From an uncultured SAR86 cluster bacterium (GTDB lineage Bacteria; Pseudomonadota; Gammaproteobacteria; Magnimaribacterales; D2472), in the NCBI GenBank assembly GCA_902528215.1, contig CABZRR010000004.1:1-64000 (forward strand): DNA of 64,000 nt, in the 5' to 3' direction. Of this stretch, positions 19,101 to 29,356 are shown one piece after another (within the stretch, counting starts at the first letter, position 1; every line of letters starts with the position of its first letter). Under the pieces are notes generated by a model that ran no database searches, was not told the DNA's origin, and saw nothing but the letters and a program-made list of their open reading frames with translations. Both the position numbers and the translations under genes were made by a program.

Positions 19101-19988
19101 TCAATCGCTTGATTCTTGATTGAATTTAGATACCACCTCTTCTGCCATTGAAAGCTGACTAATATCCTTTGAAGTAGGGACTAACAGAGCATCTGTTGCG
19201 CCCAACTCTTTAATTTCAACTAAAAAATTGTATAGGTCGTTTTGATTTCCAGAAAACCCTGCTATTTCAGATAAATTTTTTGCAAGATCTTCGCCCATCC
19301 ATCCTAAATATCTTGTTAAGTGAGTCTTAATATCATCCCGACCCGTATCTCCCAATCCAAACCAGAAACTTGTTATTAGCCTTGGAGAAATTTTTTTCTG
19401 ACTAAACGCCTCTTTTACTCTGTTAAACGAATCACTAATTTCTTTTAGATCTGCATTAAATGAAAAACCTGCTAATCCCATTGCAAAATCAGCTGACATG
19501 GACATTGCCTTTGGTCCAACTGCGCCTGCTAGAATTTGAGGTCCAGCCTTTGAAAAGGTGTTTGGGCCCATTTCTTTATGATAATCTTTCGACCAAACTG
19601 ACTTCATGGTTTTCACATTCTTTGCAAGAGTTGCCCATCTTCTATCTGACCAATTAGAATTAATGGCAGTATAGTCCTCTTCTCTTCCTCCAACACCAAC
19701 ACCAAGAGTGAATCTGCCCTCTGCAAGCATATCAATTGTTGCAAATTGTTTAGCGCTAAGGATAGGATTATGCATTGTTAGAATAGACACCGTTGCAATA
19801 ATCTCTACTCGATTAGTCCAAGCTGATACGGCACTAAGAGTAGAAATAAATTCGGGATTTGGAAATAAAATTCTCTCTCCAAGAGCAATGTGAGACCAAG
19901 GACCTGTATCAATTTTTTTAGTCCATTTTTCTAGATCTTTTCTTGTAAGATCAGGCTCCATGACCGGGAGGGTCATGCCAATTTTCAT
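19101..19988 (-). CDS. Luciferase-like monooxygenase (LLM class) oxidoreductase
   Basis: [23 protein letters not shown] pattern and (beta/alpha)8-type sequence typical of LLM flavin/F420 enzymes. Confidence 0.82.
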   Translation of the reverse strand: MKIGMTLPVMEPDLTRKDLEKWTKKIDTGPWSHIALGERILFPNPEFISTLSAVSAWTNRVEIIATVSILTMHNPILSAKQFATIDMLAEGRFTLGVGVGGREEDYTAINSNWSDRRWATLAKNVKTMKSVWSKDYHKEMGPNTFSKAGPQILAGAVGPKAMSMSADFAMGLAGFSFNADLKEISDSFNRVKEAFSQKKISPRLITSFWFGLGDTGRDDIKTHLTRYLGWMGEDLAKNLSEIAGFSGNQNDLYNFLVEIKELGATDALLVPTSKDISQLSMAEEVVSKFNQESSD

Positions 19989-21001
19989 GACTTAGATTTT
20001 TGTTTTATTAAATCAAGTGCAACATCGACAATCATGTCTTCTTGACCTCCAACCATTTTTCTTTTACCTAGCTCAATTAAAATTTCTCTGGTATCTAAAT
20101 TATAGGTCTCAGCCGCTGACTCGGCGTGCCTTAAAAATGATGAATAAACTCCTGCATATCCTAAGGTTAAAGTTTCCCTATCTACTCTTACAGGCCTGTC
20201 TTGCAAAGGCCTAACCAACTCCTCTGCCGCATCCATTAATTTAAATAAATCTGTTCCGTGCGGCCATCCAAGCCTATCAATGGCTGCAATAAAAACTTCA
20301 AGTGGAGCATTGCCTGCACCAGCTCCCATTCCAGCCAAACTTGCATCAACACGATTTGCTCCATTTTCGACTGCAACAATAGAGTTAGATACGCCCAATG
20401 ATAGATTATGATGAGCATGCATACCTGTTTGAGTTTTTGGATCTAGTGTATCTTTAAAAGCTTTAAACCTATCAGCGACGTCTTCCATGCTTAATGCGCC
20501 TCCTGAATCTACAACATAAACACATTCAGCTCCATATGACTCCATAAGCTTTGCTTGATTAGCTAAATTTGATGGTGAGGTCATATGAGACATCATTAAG
20601 AAACCAATAGTATCCATTCCCAACTCTCTTGCAAATTCTATATGTTGTTTTGAAACATCTGCTTCTGTGCAATGCGTTGCAACCCTTACAGATCTAACTC
20701 CAAGATCCCAAGCCCACTTGAGGTCTTCTTTTATAGCAATACCTGGCAAGATTAAAGTCGTTAGCTTTGAATGATCCAAATTTTCAGCAACAGCGCCTAT
20801 CCATTCTTTATCTGTATGTGCACCAAAACCATAATTAAATGATGATCCTGCTAAACCATCCCCATGAGCAACCTCAATAGCATCAACTTTTGCATCATCC
20901 AATGCCTTTGCAATTTCAATGACATGGTCAAGTCCATATTGATGACGGATAGCATGCATACCATCTCTTAATGTCACATCCTGAATATATAACTTTTTCA
21001 T
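19985..21001 (-). CDS. 4-hydroxy-2-oxovalerate aldolase (HsaF/BphI/DmpG-like)
   Basis: [34 protein letters not shown]; 4-nt overlap with the dehydrogenase gene. Confidence 0.95.
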   Translation of the reverse strand: MKKLYIQDVTLRDGMHAIRHQYGLDHVIEIAKALDDAKVDAIEVAHGDGLAGSSFNYGFGAHTDKEWIGAVAENLDHSKLTTLILPGIAIKEDLKWAWDLGVRSVRVATHCTEADVSKQHIEFARELGMDTIGFLMMSHMTSPSNLANQAKLMESYGAECVYVVDSGGALSMEDVADRFKAFKDTLDPKTQTGMHAHHNLSLGVSNSIVAVENGANRVDASLAGMGAGAGNAPLEVFIAAIDRLGWPHGTDLFKLMDAAEELVRPLQDRPVRVDRETLTLGYAGVYSSFLRHAESAAETYNLDTREILIELGKRKMVGGQEDMIVDVALDLIKQKSKS

Positions 21002-21921
21002 GAATTTAACTTTATAAGCTCATGCGCTGTTCCCATTGCAGCTGAAGTCATGATATCTAAATTTCCTGCGTATGTAGGAAGATAGTGACCAGCTCCTTCG
21101 ACTTCAAGAAAAATTGAAGCTTTTAAACCTTCAAATTCACCATATCCAGGAATGGAACAAGGATTATTAGAACCAAATCTTTCAAATTGAACCTCTTGTT
21201 TAAGTCGATAGCCAGGTACATAAGATTGAACTCTTTTAACCATTGACTCAATGCTTTCTTTAACTAACTCCTGGTCAGTTGGATCACACAAAGTAAAGAC
21301 AGTATTCCTCATCAACAAGGGTGGCTCTGCTGGATTTAATACAATTATTGCTTTTGCTTTATCTGCACCTCCAACCTTTTCGAGACCAAGGGCTGTAGTC
21401 TGAGTAAACTCATCAATGTTTGCTCTTGTTCCTGGCCCTGCGGACCTAGAAGAAACTGATGCAACTATCTCAGCATATTTCACACTGGATACTTGATTTA
21501 CCGCAGCAACCATTGGAATGGTTGCTTGACCTCCACATGTGACCATATTTACATTCTGTTGCTTTAAGTGCTCAGACAAATTTACAACAGGCACACAGTA
21601 TGGACCAATTGCTGCAGGAGTTAAGTCAATCATCTGTTTTTTATCTTTTGCAATTAAATCATGATGAGTTTTATGCGCGCCTGCTGAAGTTGCATCAAAA
21701 AATATCAAGGTATCCTCATACTCCTGCATTTGCATAAATCCCTCTAATCCATCTGAGGAAATAGGAATATTTAAGGATTTTGCCATTGCAAGGCCCTCTG
21801 AGTCAGGATCGATACCAATGACACCATTCAATGTCAAATAGTCAGAGGTATGAATAATTTTAAGCATTAAATCTGTTCCAATATTTCCAGATCCTATGAT
21901 TGCGCATTTTGTCTTATTCAT
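20998..21921 (-). CDS. Acetaldehyde/propionaldehyde dehydrogenase, acylating (HsaG/BphJ/DmpF-like)
   Basis: [31 protein letters not shown] catalytic Cys region. Confidence 0.95.
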   Translation of the reverse strand: MNKTKCAIIGSGNIGTDLMLKIIHTSDYLTLNGVIGIDPDSEGLAMAKSLNIPISSDGLEGFMQMQEYEDTLIFFDATSAGAHKTHHDLIAKDKKQMIDLTPAAIGPYCVPVVNLSEHLKQQNVNMVTCGGQATIPMVAAVNQVSSVKYAEIVASVSSRSAGPGTRANIDEFTQTTALGLEKVGGADKAKAIIVLNPAEPPLLMRNTVFTLCDPTDQELVKESIESMVKRVQSYVPGYRLKQEVQFERFGSNNPCSIPGYGEFEGLKASIFLEVEGAGHYLPTYAGNLDIMTSAAMGTAHELIKLNS

Positions 21922-21923
21922 AG

Positions 21924-22709
21924 TTAAATAAAATTGATTCCACAGGTTCCAACACCTTTAAGATTCATTCTAAATTTATCTCCAGCTTGTGCAGGTTCTA
22001 ATGGCACCAATGAACCTGATAAAATAAATTCTCCTGTAAGCAATGGTATATCATATTCACCCAAAGTATTAGCTAGCCATGCAACAGCTTCGGCCGGATG
22101 CCCTTGAACTGCAGAACCCTTACCTGAAGAAAGAAATTCCTCATTTTTAAAAACCTCAACCTCTAGTTCATCCATTGCAAACTCATTTGGAGAAACTGCG
22201 CCCTCACCTAATACAAAAATTCCGCAAGATGCATTGTCTGCAATAGTATCTTGAATCTTAATTTTCCAATCATCTATTCTTGAATCAACTATCTCAAAGC
22301 AAGGAATAATTTTTTCTGTTGCCGAAATAACATCCTCTTTGGTAATGCCTGGTCCATGGAGGTCTTCTTTTAAAATAAAAGCAATTTCAGCTTCAGCTCT
22401 TGGTTGAATTAAATACTCTGAAATTAAAAAATTTGATTTATTTTTTACTTGCATTGTATTAGTTAAAAAGCCAAAGTCCGGTTGATTTACACCAAGCATT
22501 TCTTGCACAACCTTACTTGTTACACCAATTTTCTTACCAATAACTTTTTCTCCCTCAATCTCTCGATGAGAAAGGAATTTCTTAGAAATCTGATATGCAT
22601 CATTGATATCTATATCTGGATACCTATCAGTCAAAGGCTGAATCATTTTTTGCTTTTTTAATGCTGAAAATAACTCGAACGCAATATCAGCAATAGTACT
22701 AGGGTTCAT
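21924..22709 (-). CDS. 2-keto-4-pentenoate hydratase (HsaE/BphH/DmpE-like)
   Basis: [49 protein letters not shown]. Confidence 0.93.
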   Translation of the reverse strand: MNPSTIADIAFELFSALKKQKMIQPLTDRYPDIDINDAYQISKKFLSHREIEGEKVIGKKIGVTSKVVQEMLGVNQPDFGFLTNTMQVKNKSNFLISEYLIQPRAEAEIAFILKEDLHGPGITKEDVISATEKIIPCFEIVDSRIDDWKIKIQDTIADNASCGIFVLGEGAVSPNEFAMDELEVEVFKNEEFLSSGKGSAVQGHPAEAVAWLANTLGEYDIPLLTGEFILSGSLVPLEPAQAGDKFRMNLKGVGTCGINFI

Positions 22710-22712
22710 GCT

Positions 22713-23522
22713 CTAAGAATTTAAAAAGTTAATACAAGCGTTATTAAAAACTGTTTCCTGCTCAATCATAACCCAGTGTCCACATTGACTAAAAAGCATT
22801 ATCTGGGAATTTTGGCAACCATTACCTATTTTCATGGCGCCTGAAACTGGTATGAACTGATCATTCATCCCCCAAAAAGCCAGAACTGGTTGAGTAATAG
22901 ATGGAAGATCTGATTCCATATTGGGTATATCCATTGTTGCCATTACTTGAGAATTCATTAGCGGCAGAATTTCCATTCTCTCATCAATCATCTCTTTAGT
23001 TATTATTGATTTGTCATATGGAAATAGCTCAAGCAAGCCCTCTATTTTGTCTTGATCCATATCGCCACCTAAAAAATCAGAGAGTAATTTCTTAATCCCA
23101 GGCATTGAGTTATAAACTTCAAAATCCTCTATACCTCCTGGAGCCATCAAAATTAGCTTCTTAACTCTTGCAGGATGATCTAAAGCAAGACCAATTGATA
23201 ATGCGCCACCTAAACTATTTCCCAATAAAGAAAATTCCTCAATTTTAAGGGCATCAACAAACTCAATTAATTTTTTATTGAAATATTGTAATGAATATAT
23301 TTCATTATCTGGCTTGGACGAAAATCCATATCCAGGAAGATCTGGCAAAATTACTCTGAAACCTGCATCCTTTAAAGCAATAAAGTTATTTTTAAAATTT
23401 GTATGTCCAGATGCTCCAGTGCCACTTCCATGTAAAAGAAGAAGAACATGCCCGTCACCTTCATCATAATAATGAAATTTGAAGCCATCATTAACTTCAA
23501 TAAATGATCCTTTCGGAATCAT
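22713..23522 (-). CDS. Alpha/beta hydrolase, meta-cleavage product hydrolase (HsaD/BphD-like)
   Basis: LLLHGSGTGASGHTNF, GNSLGGALSIGLAL nucleophile elbow, C-terminal CGHWVMIEQ; next to the hydratase gene. Confidence 0.9.
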   Translation of the reverse strand: MIPKGSFIEVNDGFKFHYYDEGDGHVLLLLHGSGTGASGHTNFKNNFIALKDAGFRVILPDLPGYGFSSKPDNEIYSLQYFNKKLIEFVDALKIEEFSLLGNSLGGALSIGLALDHPARVKKLILMAPGGIEDFEVYNSMPGIKKLLSDFLGGDMDQDKIEGLLELFPYDKSIITKEMIDERMEILPLMNSQVMATMDIPNMESDLPSITQPVLAFWGMNDQFIPVSGAMKIGNGCQNSQIMLFSQCGHWVMIEQETVFNNACINFLNS

Positions 23523-23525
23523 GAT

Positions 23526-24875
23526 TTAAATCCTAGTAAGCGTTATTGGCAGGCCATCAATTGGACGAGGCAAGTGAACATGCTGAAAAGCAGGATTATA
23601 ATCAGATCTTAAATTGATCTTATAGTTTTTAAGTAGCCTAAATAAATATAATTTCGCATTCATCATTGCAAAGTGCATTCCAATACACTTATGCGCCCCG
23701 CCGCCAAATGGGACATAACTAAAACCATGTCTTTTATGCTCGGCTCGCTCGGGTGAAAATCTCATTGGATCAAAAGTATAAGGATCATCCCACCATTGCT
23801 CCATTCTATGAGTGAAAGGCGGGCTGATCATTACTACAGTGTTTGCAGGAATATCATAACCAGCAACATTCACGTCCCTTGTTGTTCGTCGGTTTAAGAC
23901 CATCACTGAAGGATAAAATCTTAAGGTTTCTTGAAATACATACTCAGTCAAATTCATTTCAGCTAGATCTTCAAAAGTTGGCATTTCGTTAGTAACACTG
24001 AAAATTTCATTTCTAACTTTATCTTGCCATTCAGGATTTTTTCCTAGGTAATAAAGAATATTTGTTAAAGCACTTGTTGTAGTATCAAATGCAGCAAATA
24101 GTAAAAATGCAATATGTCCATCAATATCAATATCATCTAAGTACTCCCCATCTTCATCTTTCGCGTTACAATATCTTGTAAACATATCCAAACCGTTGCT
24201 GCCCCTTCTTTTAGGAATATTTTCAATGAAAAACTGTCTTAGTTCCTCTCTAGCTTTGAGTGATTTTCTAAATTGCAGGAATGGAAGATCATAAGGTAGT
24301 GGAGTAATTAAACCCTCATTTATCTCTGAGAAAAGATATCCAAGTTTTTTTGCTTCAGGGCTTAATTCATCTAATCCGATAAAAACTCTTGCTGCAACAT
24401 CCATTAAAGTTTTTTGGATATTATCGTAAAAAATAAATTCTTCGTTGATTGGAAGATCTTGAATGCGCCTTTCTTGGATAGGAATTAACATATCTACATA
24501 TGTTTTCAATGCATCATTTTTGAATGCAGGTTGAGAAGCTCTTCGCGTCCTTTTATGCTTGGCATCATCTCTTGTTAACATTCCATCAGGATAAAGACCT
24601 CCCAAAGAGCTTGCATAGCCACCCGCAACACTGAAATTACCTTTTGGGTCAAACAATGTAGCTTCATTAAATTCTGGACCTAAACACATTAAAACTCTTT
24701 GATTTTTTACCATATCCAATCGGGAAACAGGCCCATATTTCTCATAATGTTTGTTGCACATGGCCAATGTATCTTTTACAAACTCAACGGTTTTGCCAAG
24801 AAAAGGAAGTCCATATTCACCTGGAAACATTGAGAGGTCTCTGTTATCTGGAGCTAATGTATTTAAATCTGACAT
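23526..24875 (-). CDS. Cytochrome P450
   Basis: I-helix AAFDTTTSAL, ExxR QETLRFYP, heme loop PFGGGAHKCIGMHFA. Confidence 0.96.
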   Translation of the reverse strand: MSDLNTLAPDNRDLSMFPGEYGLPFLGKTVEFVKDTLAMCNKHYEKYGPVSRLDMVKNQRVLMCLGPEFNEATLFDPKGNFSVAGGYASSLGGLYPDGMLTRDDAKHKRTRRASQPAFKNDALKTYVDMLIPIQERRIQDLPINEEFIFYDNIQKTLMDVAARVFIGLDELSPEAKKLGYLFSEINEGLITPLPYDLPFLQFRKSLKAREELRQFFIENIPKRRGSNGLDMFTRYCNAKDEDGEYLDDIDIDGHIAFLLFAAFDTTTSALTNILYYLGKNPEWQDKVRNEIFSVTNEMPTFEDLAEMNLTEYVFQETLRFYPSVMVLNRRTTRDVNVAGYDIPANTVVMISPPFTHRMEQWWDDPYTFDPMRFSPERAEHKRHGFSYVPFGGGAHKCIGMHFAMMNAKLYLFRLLKNYKINLRSDYNPAFQHVHLPRPIDGLPITLTRI

Positions 24876-24884
24876 AGTTTTACA

Positions 24885-25655
24885 TTATGAATTTTTTGCA
24901 ACTAATTTCCACCAATAATTTGGTAAGAATCTTCTTATCCTAGTTGCATATAAAGCTTCTTTTGTAGGATAGCAAATAATTTTATCGGTATGTAAATCTT
25001 TTTCTATTTGATCGACCACTTCCTCTGGATCACATAGCATGCCTTTTTCAACTGCAGTATTAATTACATTTGGTGCATCCGTCTCATCAACAAATCTCAT
25101 TAAAGGAGTATTGGTTTGAGCAGGACAAACTACCATAACTCTGATATTTGTGTCTTTGACCTCTTTAGCTAATATTTCACCAAAAATATTTACAGCTGCT
25201 TTGGAAGCGCAATAAGCAGACATATTTTCAAGAGGACACATTCCTGCAATTGAACCAAAAAGTATTATTTGCCCAGTATTTTTTTCTAGCATTGAAGGCA
25301 AAATATTACTCACGATATTTACAGTACCCTCATAATTAATTCTCATTAAATTATTTATAGAGGTTGAATCTAAGTCCTGAATTCTACCCATCGGCATTAC
25401 TGCTCCAGCATGAGTAACTCTATCGATTTGTCCTATTTGAGTATTTACCTCGTTAACCATTTCCTTGACAGCATTTGCATCTGCCAAATCACAATGAAAG
25501 GTTGAGATGTTATTGGACTCTTTTTTCAATTGATTAAGATTTTCTTCGTTTACATCAACTGCTGCTACATGAATTCCATCTGCTGCAAGTCGTTTTGCAG
25601 AAATCTTTCCCATTCCACTGGCTGCACCAGTTATTAAGGCATTTTTAATTTCCAT
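24885..25655 (-). CDS. Short-chain dehydrogenase/reductase
   Basis: ITGAASGMGK, YCASKAAVN motifs. Confidence 0.93.
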   Translation of the reverse strand: MEIKNALITGAASGMGKISAKRLAADGIHVAAVDVNEENLNQLKKESNNISTFHCDLADANAVKEMVNEVNTQIGQIDRVTHAGAVMPMGRIQDLDSTSINNLMRINYEGTVNIVSNILPSMLEKNTGQIILFGSIAGMCPLENMSAYCASKAAVNIFGEILAKEVKDTNIRVMVVCPAQTNTPLMRFVDETDAPNVINTAVEKGMLCDPEEVVDQIEKDLHTDKIICYPTKEALYATRIRRFLPNYWWKLVAKNS

Positions 25656-25680
25656 AATTATTTCCTTCCTCTGAAATTTA

Positions 25681-26373
25681 CTATATCACTAAATATCTAC
25701 TTGTTGGGATAACTTCAATTTTTGAAAAATCAATAAATTTGTTACAACTTTCCATCATAATTTGTAAATTTTTTTTCAACAATGTTGAGTTACCTTTGGC
25801 AGCATAGAATTCTTCTTGATCTAACATTGCTCCGCTGGGAAAACATTCTTCAATGATGGCAACAAAATTTGGGGATTTTTTGTTAAGTTTCCTTACAACT
25901 GTATTTTGCGTATAAATGAAATTTGATTGAGTTTCTATAGCAATTTCAGTGTGATGATGTGTCCAGTGATCAAACCAATCAAATATATCTATATTTTTTG
26001 GCTTTTCAAGGAAAACAATTTGGGAAAATCCATCGGTTCGCTTATTTAAATTCTTTGAATCATCAGCTTCAATAATCTTAGATTCGCTAATAATATAGCT
26101 AAAAAAAAATTTTACATGCGATTCAAAAATTGAAAGCTTTCGCTCAAAGTGAAAAAAACTTTTTACTTTTAAAAAGACAACAGCGTTTGGACTTGGTGGA
26201 TAACAAGATTGAATTAAGCCAGCTGCATCTTTAACATCTTTATCTGCCAAGTTTGCTTGATAGCTTGAAATATGATCTTTTAAAGAATGTGGAACTTCAT
26301 TAATGAGAAAGTTTTTGAAATCCTCTTCTTCGATATCTGGATTTTTCCAAAGTTGAATGGCAATTTTTTCCAT
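25681..26373 (-). CDS. EthD-like / dimeric alpha-beta barrel protein (function unknown)
   Basis: Two repeat-like halves with QLWKNPDIEEEDFKNFLI and EVPHSLKDHIS...; FDWFDHWTHHHTEIA. Weak similarity only. Confidence 0.45.
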   Translation of the reverse strand: MEKIAIQLWKNPDIEEEDFKNFLINEVPHSLKDHISSYQANLADKDVKDAAGLIQSCYPPSPNAVVFLKVKSFFHFERKLSIFESHVKFFFSYIISESKIIEADDSKNLNKRTDGFSQIVFLEKPKNIDIFDWFDHWTHHHTEIAIETQSNFIYTQNTVVRKLNKKSPNFVAIIEECFPSGAMLDQEEFYAAKGNSTLLKKNLQIMMESCNKFIDFSKIEVIPTSRYLVI

Positions 26374-27155
26374 CAGGCTTTTTGGGATGAGGCGGATACT
26401 ATTTCACCAGTCATATATGAAGATAGATCTGATGCAAGAAATAAGATGATATTTGCAATTTCCCAGGGCTCTGCTCCTCTTCCATATGCTTCCTTAGATT
26501 CGAGGTCTGCGATTAATTCATCTGAACTAGTTTTAGATAGGTGAGGATTAATTGCAAGACTAGGAGCAACAGCGTTAATTCTTATCCCATAATCTACTGT
26601 TTCCATTGCGACACACCTAGTTAATGCCATCACGCCTGCTTTAGCAGCTGCATAATGAGATTGACCAGCTTGTGCTCTCCAGCCCAAAACAGATGCATTA
26701 TTTACAATGACTCCTTGGGTATCTTTAAGAATGGGAATCGCTGCTCTCATAATTTTCATTGCGCCATTTAAAGTAACATCCAAAACTAAATTCCATGCCT
26801 CATTTGTCATGTTCTCTAGGAAAGACTCGCCACCTAATCCAGCATTATTGATAACGCCATCTAAATGAGAAAAACAAAAAATGGCTTTATTAAACATAAT
26901 TTCAATATCCTCATCACTCGTCACATTGCAAAGACAGCCCTCGACTTCACCAAGATTCATGTCTTTTAAATTTTTTATAGCTTCATCCAAACGAGCCTCG
27001 TGAACATCAGAGATAAAAACATTAGCACCCTCCTCAAGAAATCGTTTAGCTGAAGAAAAGCCAATTCCAGATCCTGCTGCTGCAGTTAAAAGTATATTTT
27101 TTCCTTCAAAGAGGTTTCTTCCTTCTGGATAATTTGGAGAAAATAAATTATTCAT
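26373..27155 (-). CDS. Short-chain dehydrogenase/reductase (steroid-cluster SDR)
   Basis: LLTAAAGSGIGFSSAKRF, YAAAKAGVMALTRC; MNNLFSPN start preferred over the tracked 27203. Confidence 0.9.
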   Translation of the reverse strand: MNNLFSPNYPEGRNLFEGKNILLTAAAGSGIGFSSAKRFLEEGANVFISDVHEARLDEAIKNLKDMNLGEVEGCLCNVTSDEDIEIMFNKAIFCFSHLDGVINNAGLGGESFLENMTNEAWNLVLDVTLNGAMKIMRAAIPILKDTQGVIVNNASVLGWRAQAGQSHYAAAKAGVMALTRCVAMETVDYGIRINAVAPSLAINPHLSKTSSDELIADLESKEAYGRGAEPWEIANIILFLASDLSSYMTGEIVSASSQKA

Positions 27156-28306
27156 GTGCAATTCTCTAAAATTGTTACGTTTGCTTGCCCGCCACCTTCG
27201 CACATTGTTTGTAAGCCATATTTAAGATTGCTTCTTTTCATTGTATGTATCATTGTCGTCATTAATCTTGCTCCAGTAGCCCCTAAAGGATGGCCAAGTG
27301 CAATTGCGCCTCCGTTGGGATTAATTTTTTCCATTGGATAATCCATTTCCTTTTGCCAAGCCATAACAACTGATGCAAAGGCCTCATTTATTTCAACTAC
27401 ATCAATATCATCCAAGGTTATTCCTGATTTTTTGATTGCATGCTTCGTGGCAGGCATCGGAGCTGTAAGCATCCATATAGGATCATCTGCTCTTACGCTA
27501 ATATGAGCAATCCTTACCAAAGGATTAAGATTATGTTCCTTTAGAACTTTTTCAGAGACAATTAATAGTGCAGATGAAGCATCAGCATTTTGAGATGAAA
27601 CTGCTGCAGTTATATCATGACCCTCAATCAAAGGATTTAAAGAAGCCATCTTTTCTAGTGATGTCTCTGCTCGTGGAGTTTCATCTTGAGTAAATTTTCC
27701 AATGGTTACTATTTCATCTTTAAAATGACCGTTATCAATTGCATTGATTGCTTTTTGATGACTATGATAAGCATAATTTTCCATCTCTGATCTAGATAAT
27801 TTCCACTTTTCAGCAATCATTTGAGCAGAATTAAATTGGCTAACATCCTGTGCTCCGTATCGCTTTACCCAACCTGATGAACCTGAAAATGGGTCATTAA
27901 ATCCTAGCGATTGGCCAGCTAACATTGCGTAAGAAATAGGAATCATGTTCATGTTTTGAACACCTCCAGCAATCACTACATCAGCTGTACCGGACATTAT
28001 TGCTTGAGCGGCGAAATGAACTGCTTGCTGAGAAGATCCACATTGCCGATCAACCGTTGTTCCTGGGACATGTTCTGGCAATCCAGCTGCCAGCCAGCAA
28101 GTTCTCGCAATATCCCCTGCTTGAGGCCCTACAGTATCTACACATCCATAAATTACATCTTCGACTAGATTAGGATCAAGATCTATCTTTTTAAAAGTAT
28201 CTGAAAGAACAATGGCACCTAAGTCTGCTGGATGAACTCCAGATAAGGAGCCTTTCTTTTTTCCAATTGGAGTCCTTAGAGCGCTAACTATAAATGCATC
28301 TTGCAT
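27152..28306 (-). CDS. Thiolase / acetyl-CoA acyltransferase (FadA6-like)
   Basis: DRQCGSSQQAVHFAAQAIMSG, NPNGGAIALGHPLGATGARL, CEGGGQAN. Confidence 0.93.
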   Translation of the reverse strand: MQDAFIVSALRTPIGKKKGSLSGVHPADLGAIVLSDTFKKIDLDPNLVEDVIYGCVDTVGPQAGDIARTCWLAAGLPEHVPGTTVDRQCGSSQQAVHFAAQAIMSGTADVVIAGGVQNMNMIPISYAMLAGQSLGFNDPFSGSSGWVKRYGAQDVSQFNSAQMIAEKWKLSRSEMENYAYHSHQKAINAIDNGHFKDEIVTIGKFTQDETPRAETSLEKMASLNPLIEGHDITAAVSSQNADASSALLIVSEKVLKEHNLNPLVRIAHISVRADDPIWMLTAPMPATKHAIKKSGITLDDIDVVEINEAFASVVMAWQKEMDYPMEKINPNGGAIALGHPLGATGARLMTTMIHTMKRSNLKYGLQTMCEGGGQANVTILENCT

Positions 28307-28316
28307 GGCTTATCCT

Positions 28317-29354
28317 CTAAAAAGTATATAAAACACCTAACTCTTCTTCTGAAGAAGTAAGTGTTTTATAAATTATATCTTGTTGTTTATCTTCATTCCC
28401 CCAGCACGCCATTAGAGACCATGCTTTCCTCATAAATATATGAAGATCCATTTCCCATGTATATCCCATAGCACCATGCGCTTGAATGCTATTTTTGCAT
28501 GCCAGTTCAGCTGCTTTTGCGCTCATATATTTTGCATGGGCACAGTGCAATGCAGACTTTGGATTGTTTTCAAATAATGAATGTGCTGCTCTAAAAACTG
28601 TTGGTCTTGCAAACTCTATCTTGACAGCTACATCAGCTAACATATGTTTTATTGCTTGAAACGATCCAATTGGTTTTCCAAACTGAGTTCTGTCAAGCGC
28701 ATACAAAGAACTCAGGTCCAACATTTTTTGAGCTAATCCGATTAACAAGCAACCTGACATTAAAGCACCACGAGCTGCAACAGCTGAATTGATTTTCTCA
28801 AATTCTTCACTCGATGAAACGGATTTTTTAATTGAGTTAAGCTTAGAAAGCTCTCTCGAAGGATCATTTGAAACCAGGGGTATAAAATCTATATCTTCTT
28901 TTAGAGCAAATTGATAAGAGTCTTCTTCAAATAAAAGAAGGCCTGCAGCATCATTTAAAAATAGAGGATTAGGGGACAATGGATGTGCTACTGAAATGAA
29001 GTTACCTCCAGTTTGATATGTATTTTTGATTTCTCCTTTAATTGAGTCTGGGAGAAGAGGCATCAAGTCATTAATTAAAAATATTTGTTCTGCTACTGGC
29101 TCCGGCAATGCTGCATAACCCATCTCTTCAACCATCAAGGAAAGTGCTACTTGATCAATCCCAAAACCGCCATCTTTTTCGGGTAAGTTGGAACTTAAAA
29201 CTCCAAGATCAGCTATTTTATTCCATCTGTCATTATTAAATGGTTTTTTAGCTGCCCAACCATCTCGAATTGAATCAGGAGTGCATTCATCTGCTAAAAA
29301 AGACTGAACTGTATTTTTAAATTGAAGTTGCTCTTCTGTAAAATTAAAATTCAT
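28317..29354 (-). CDS. Acyl-CoA dehydrogenase (IpdE2-like small partner)
   Basis: MNFNFTEEQLQFKNTVQSFL; RTQFGKPIGSFQAIKHMLADV; IQAHGAMGYTWEMDLH. Confidence 0.88.
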   Translation of the reverse strand: MNFNFTEEQLQFKNTVQSFLADECTPDSIRDGWAAKKPFNNDRWNKIADLGVLSSNLPEKDGGFGIDQVALSLMVEEMGYAALPEPVAEQIFLINDLMPLLPDSIKGEIKNTYQTGGNFISVAHPLSPNPLFLNDAAGLLLFEEDSYQFALKEDIDFIPLVSNDPSRELSKLNSIKKSVSSSEEFEKINSAVAARGALMSGCLLIGLAQKMLDLSSLYALDRTQFGKPIGSFQAIKHMLADVAVKIEFARPTVFRAAHSLFENNPKSALHCAHAKYMSAKAAELACKNSIQAHGAMGYTWEMDLHIFMRKAWSLMACWGNEDKQQDIIYKTLTSSEEELGVLYTF

Positions 29355-29356
29355 AA

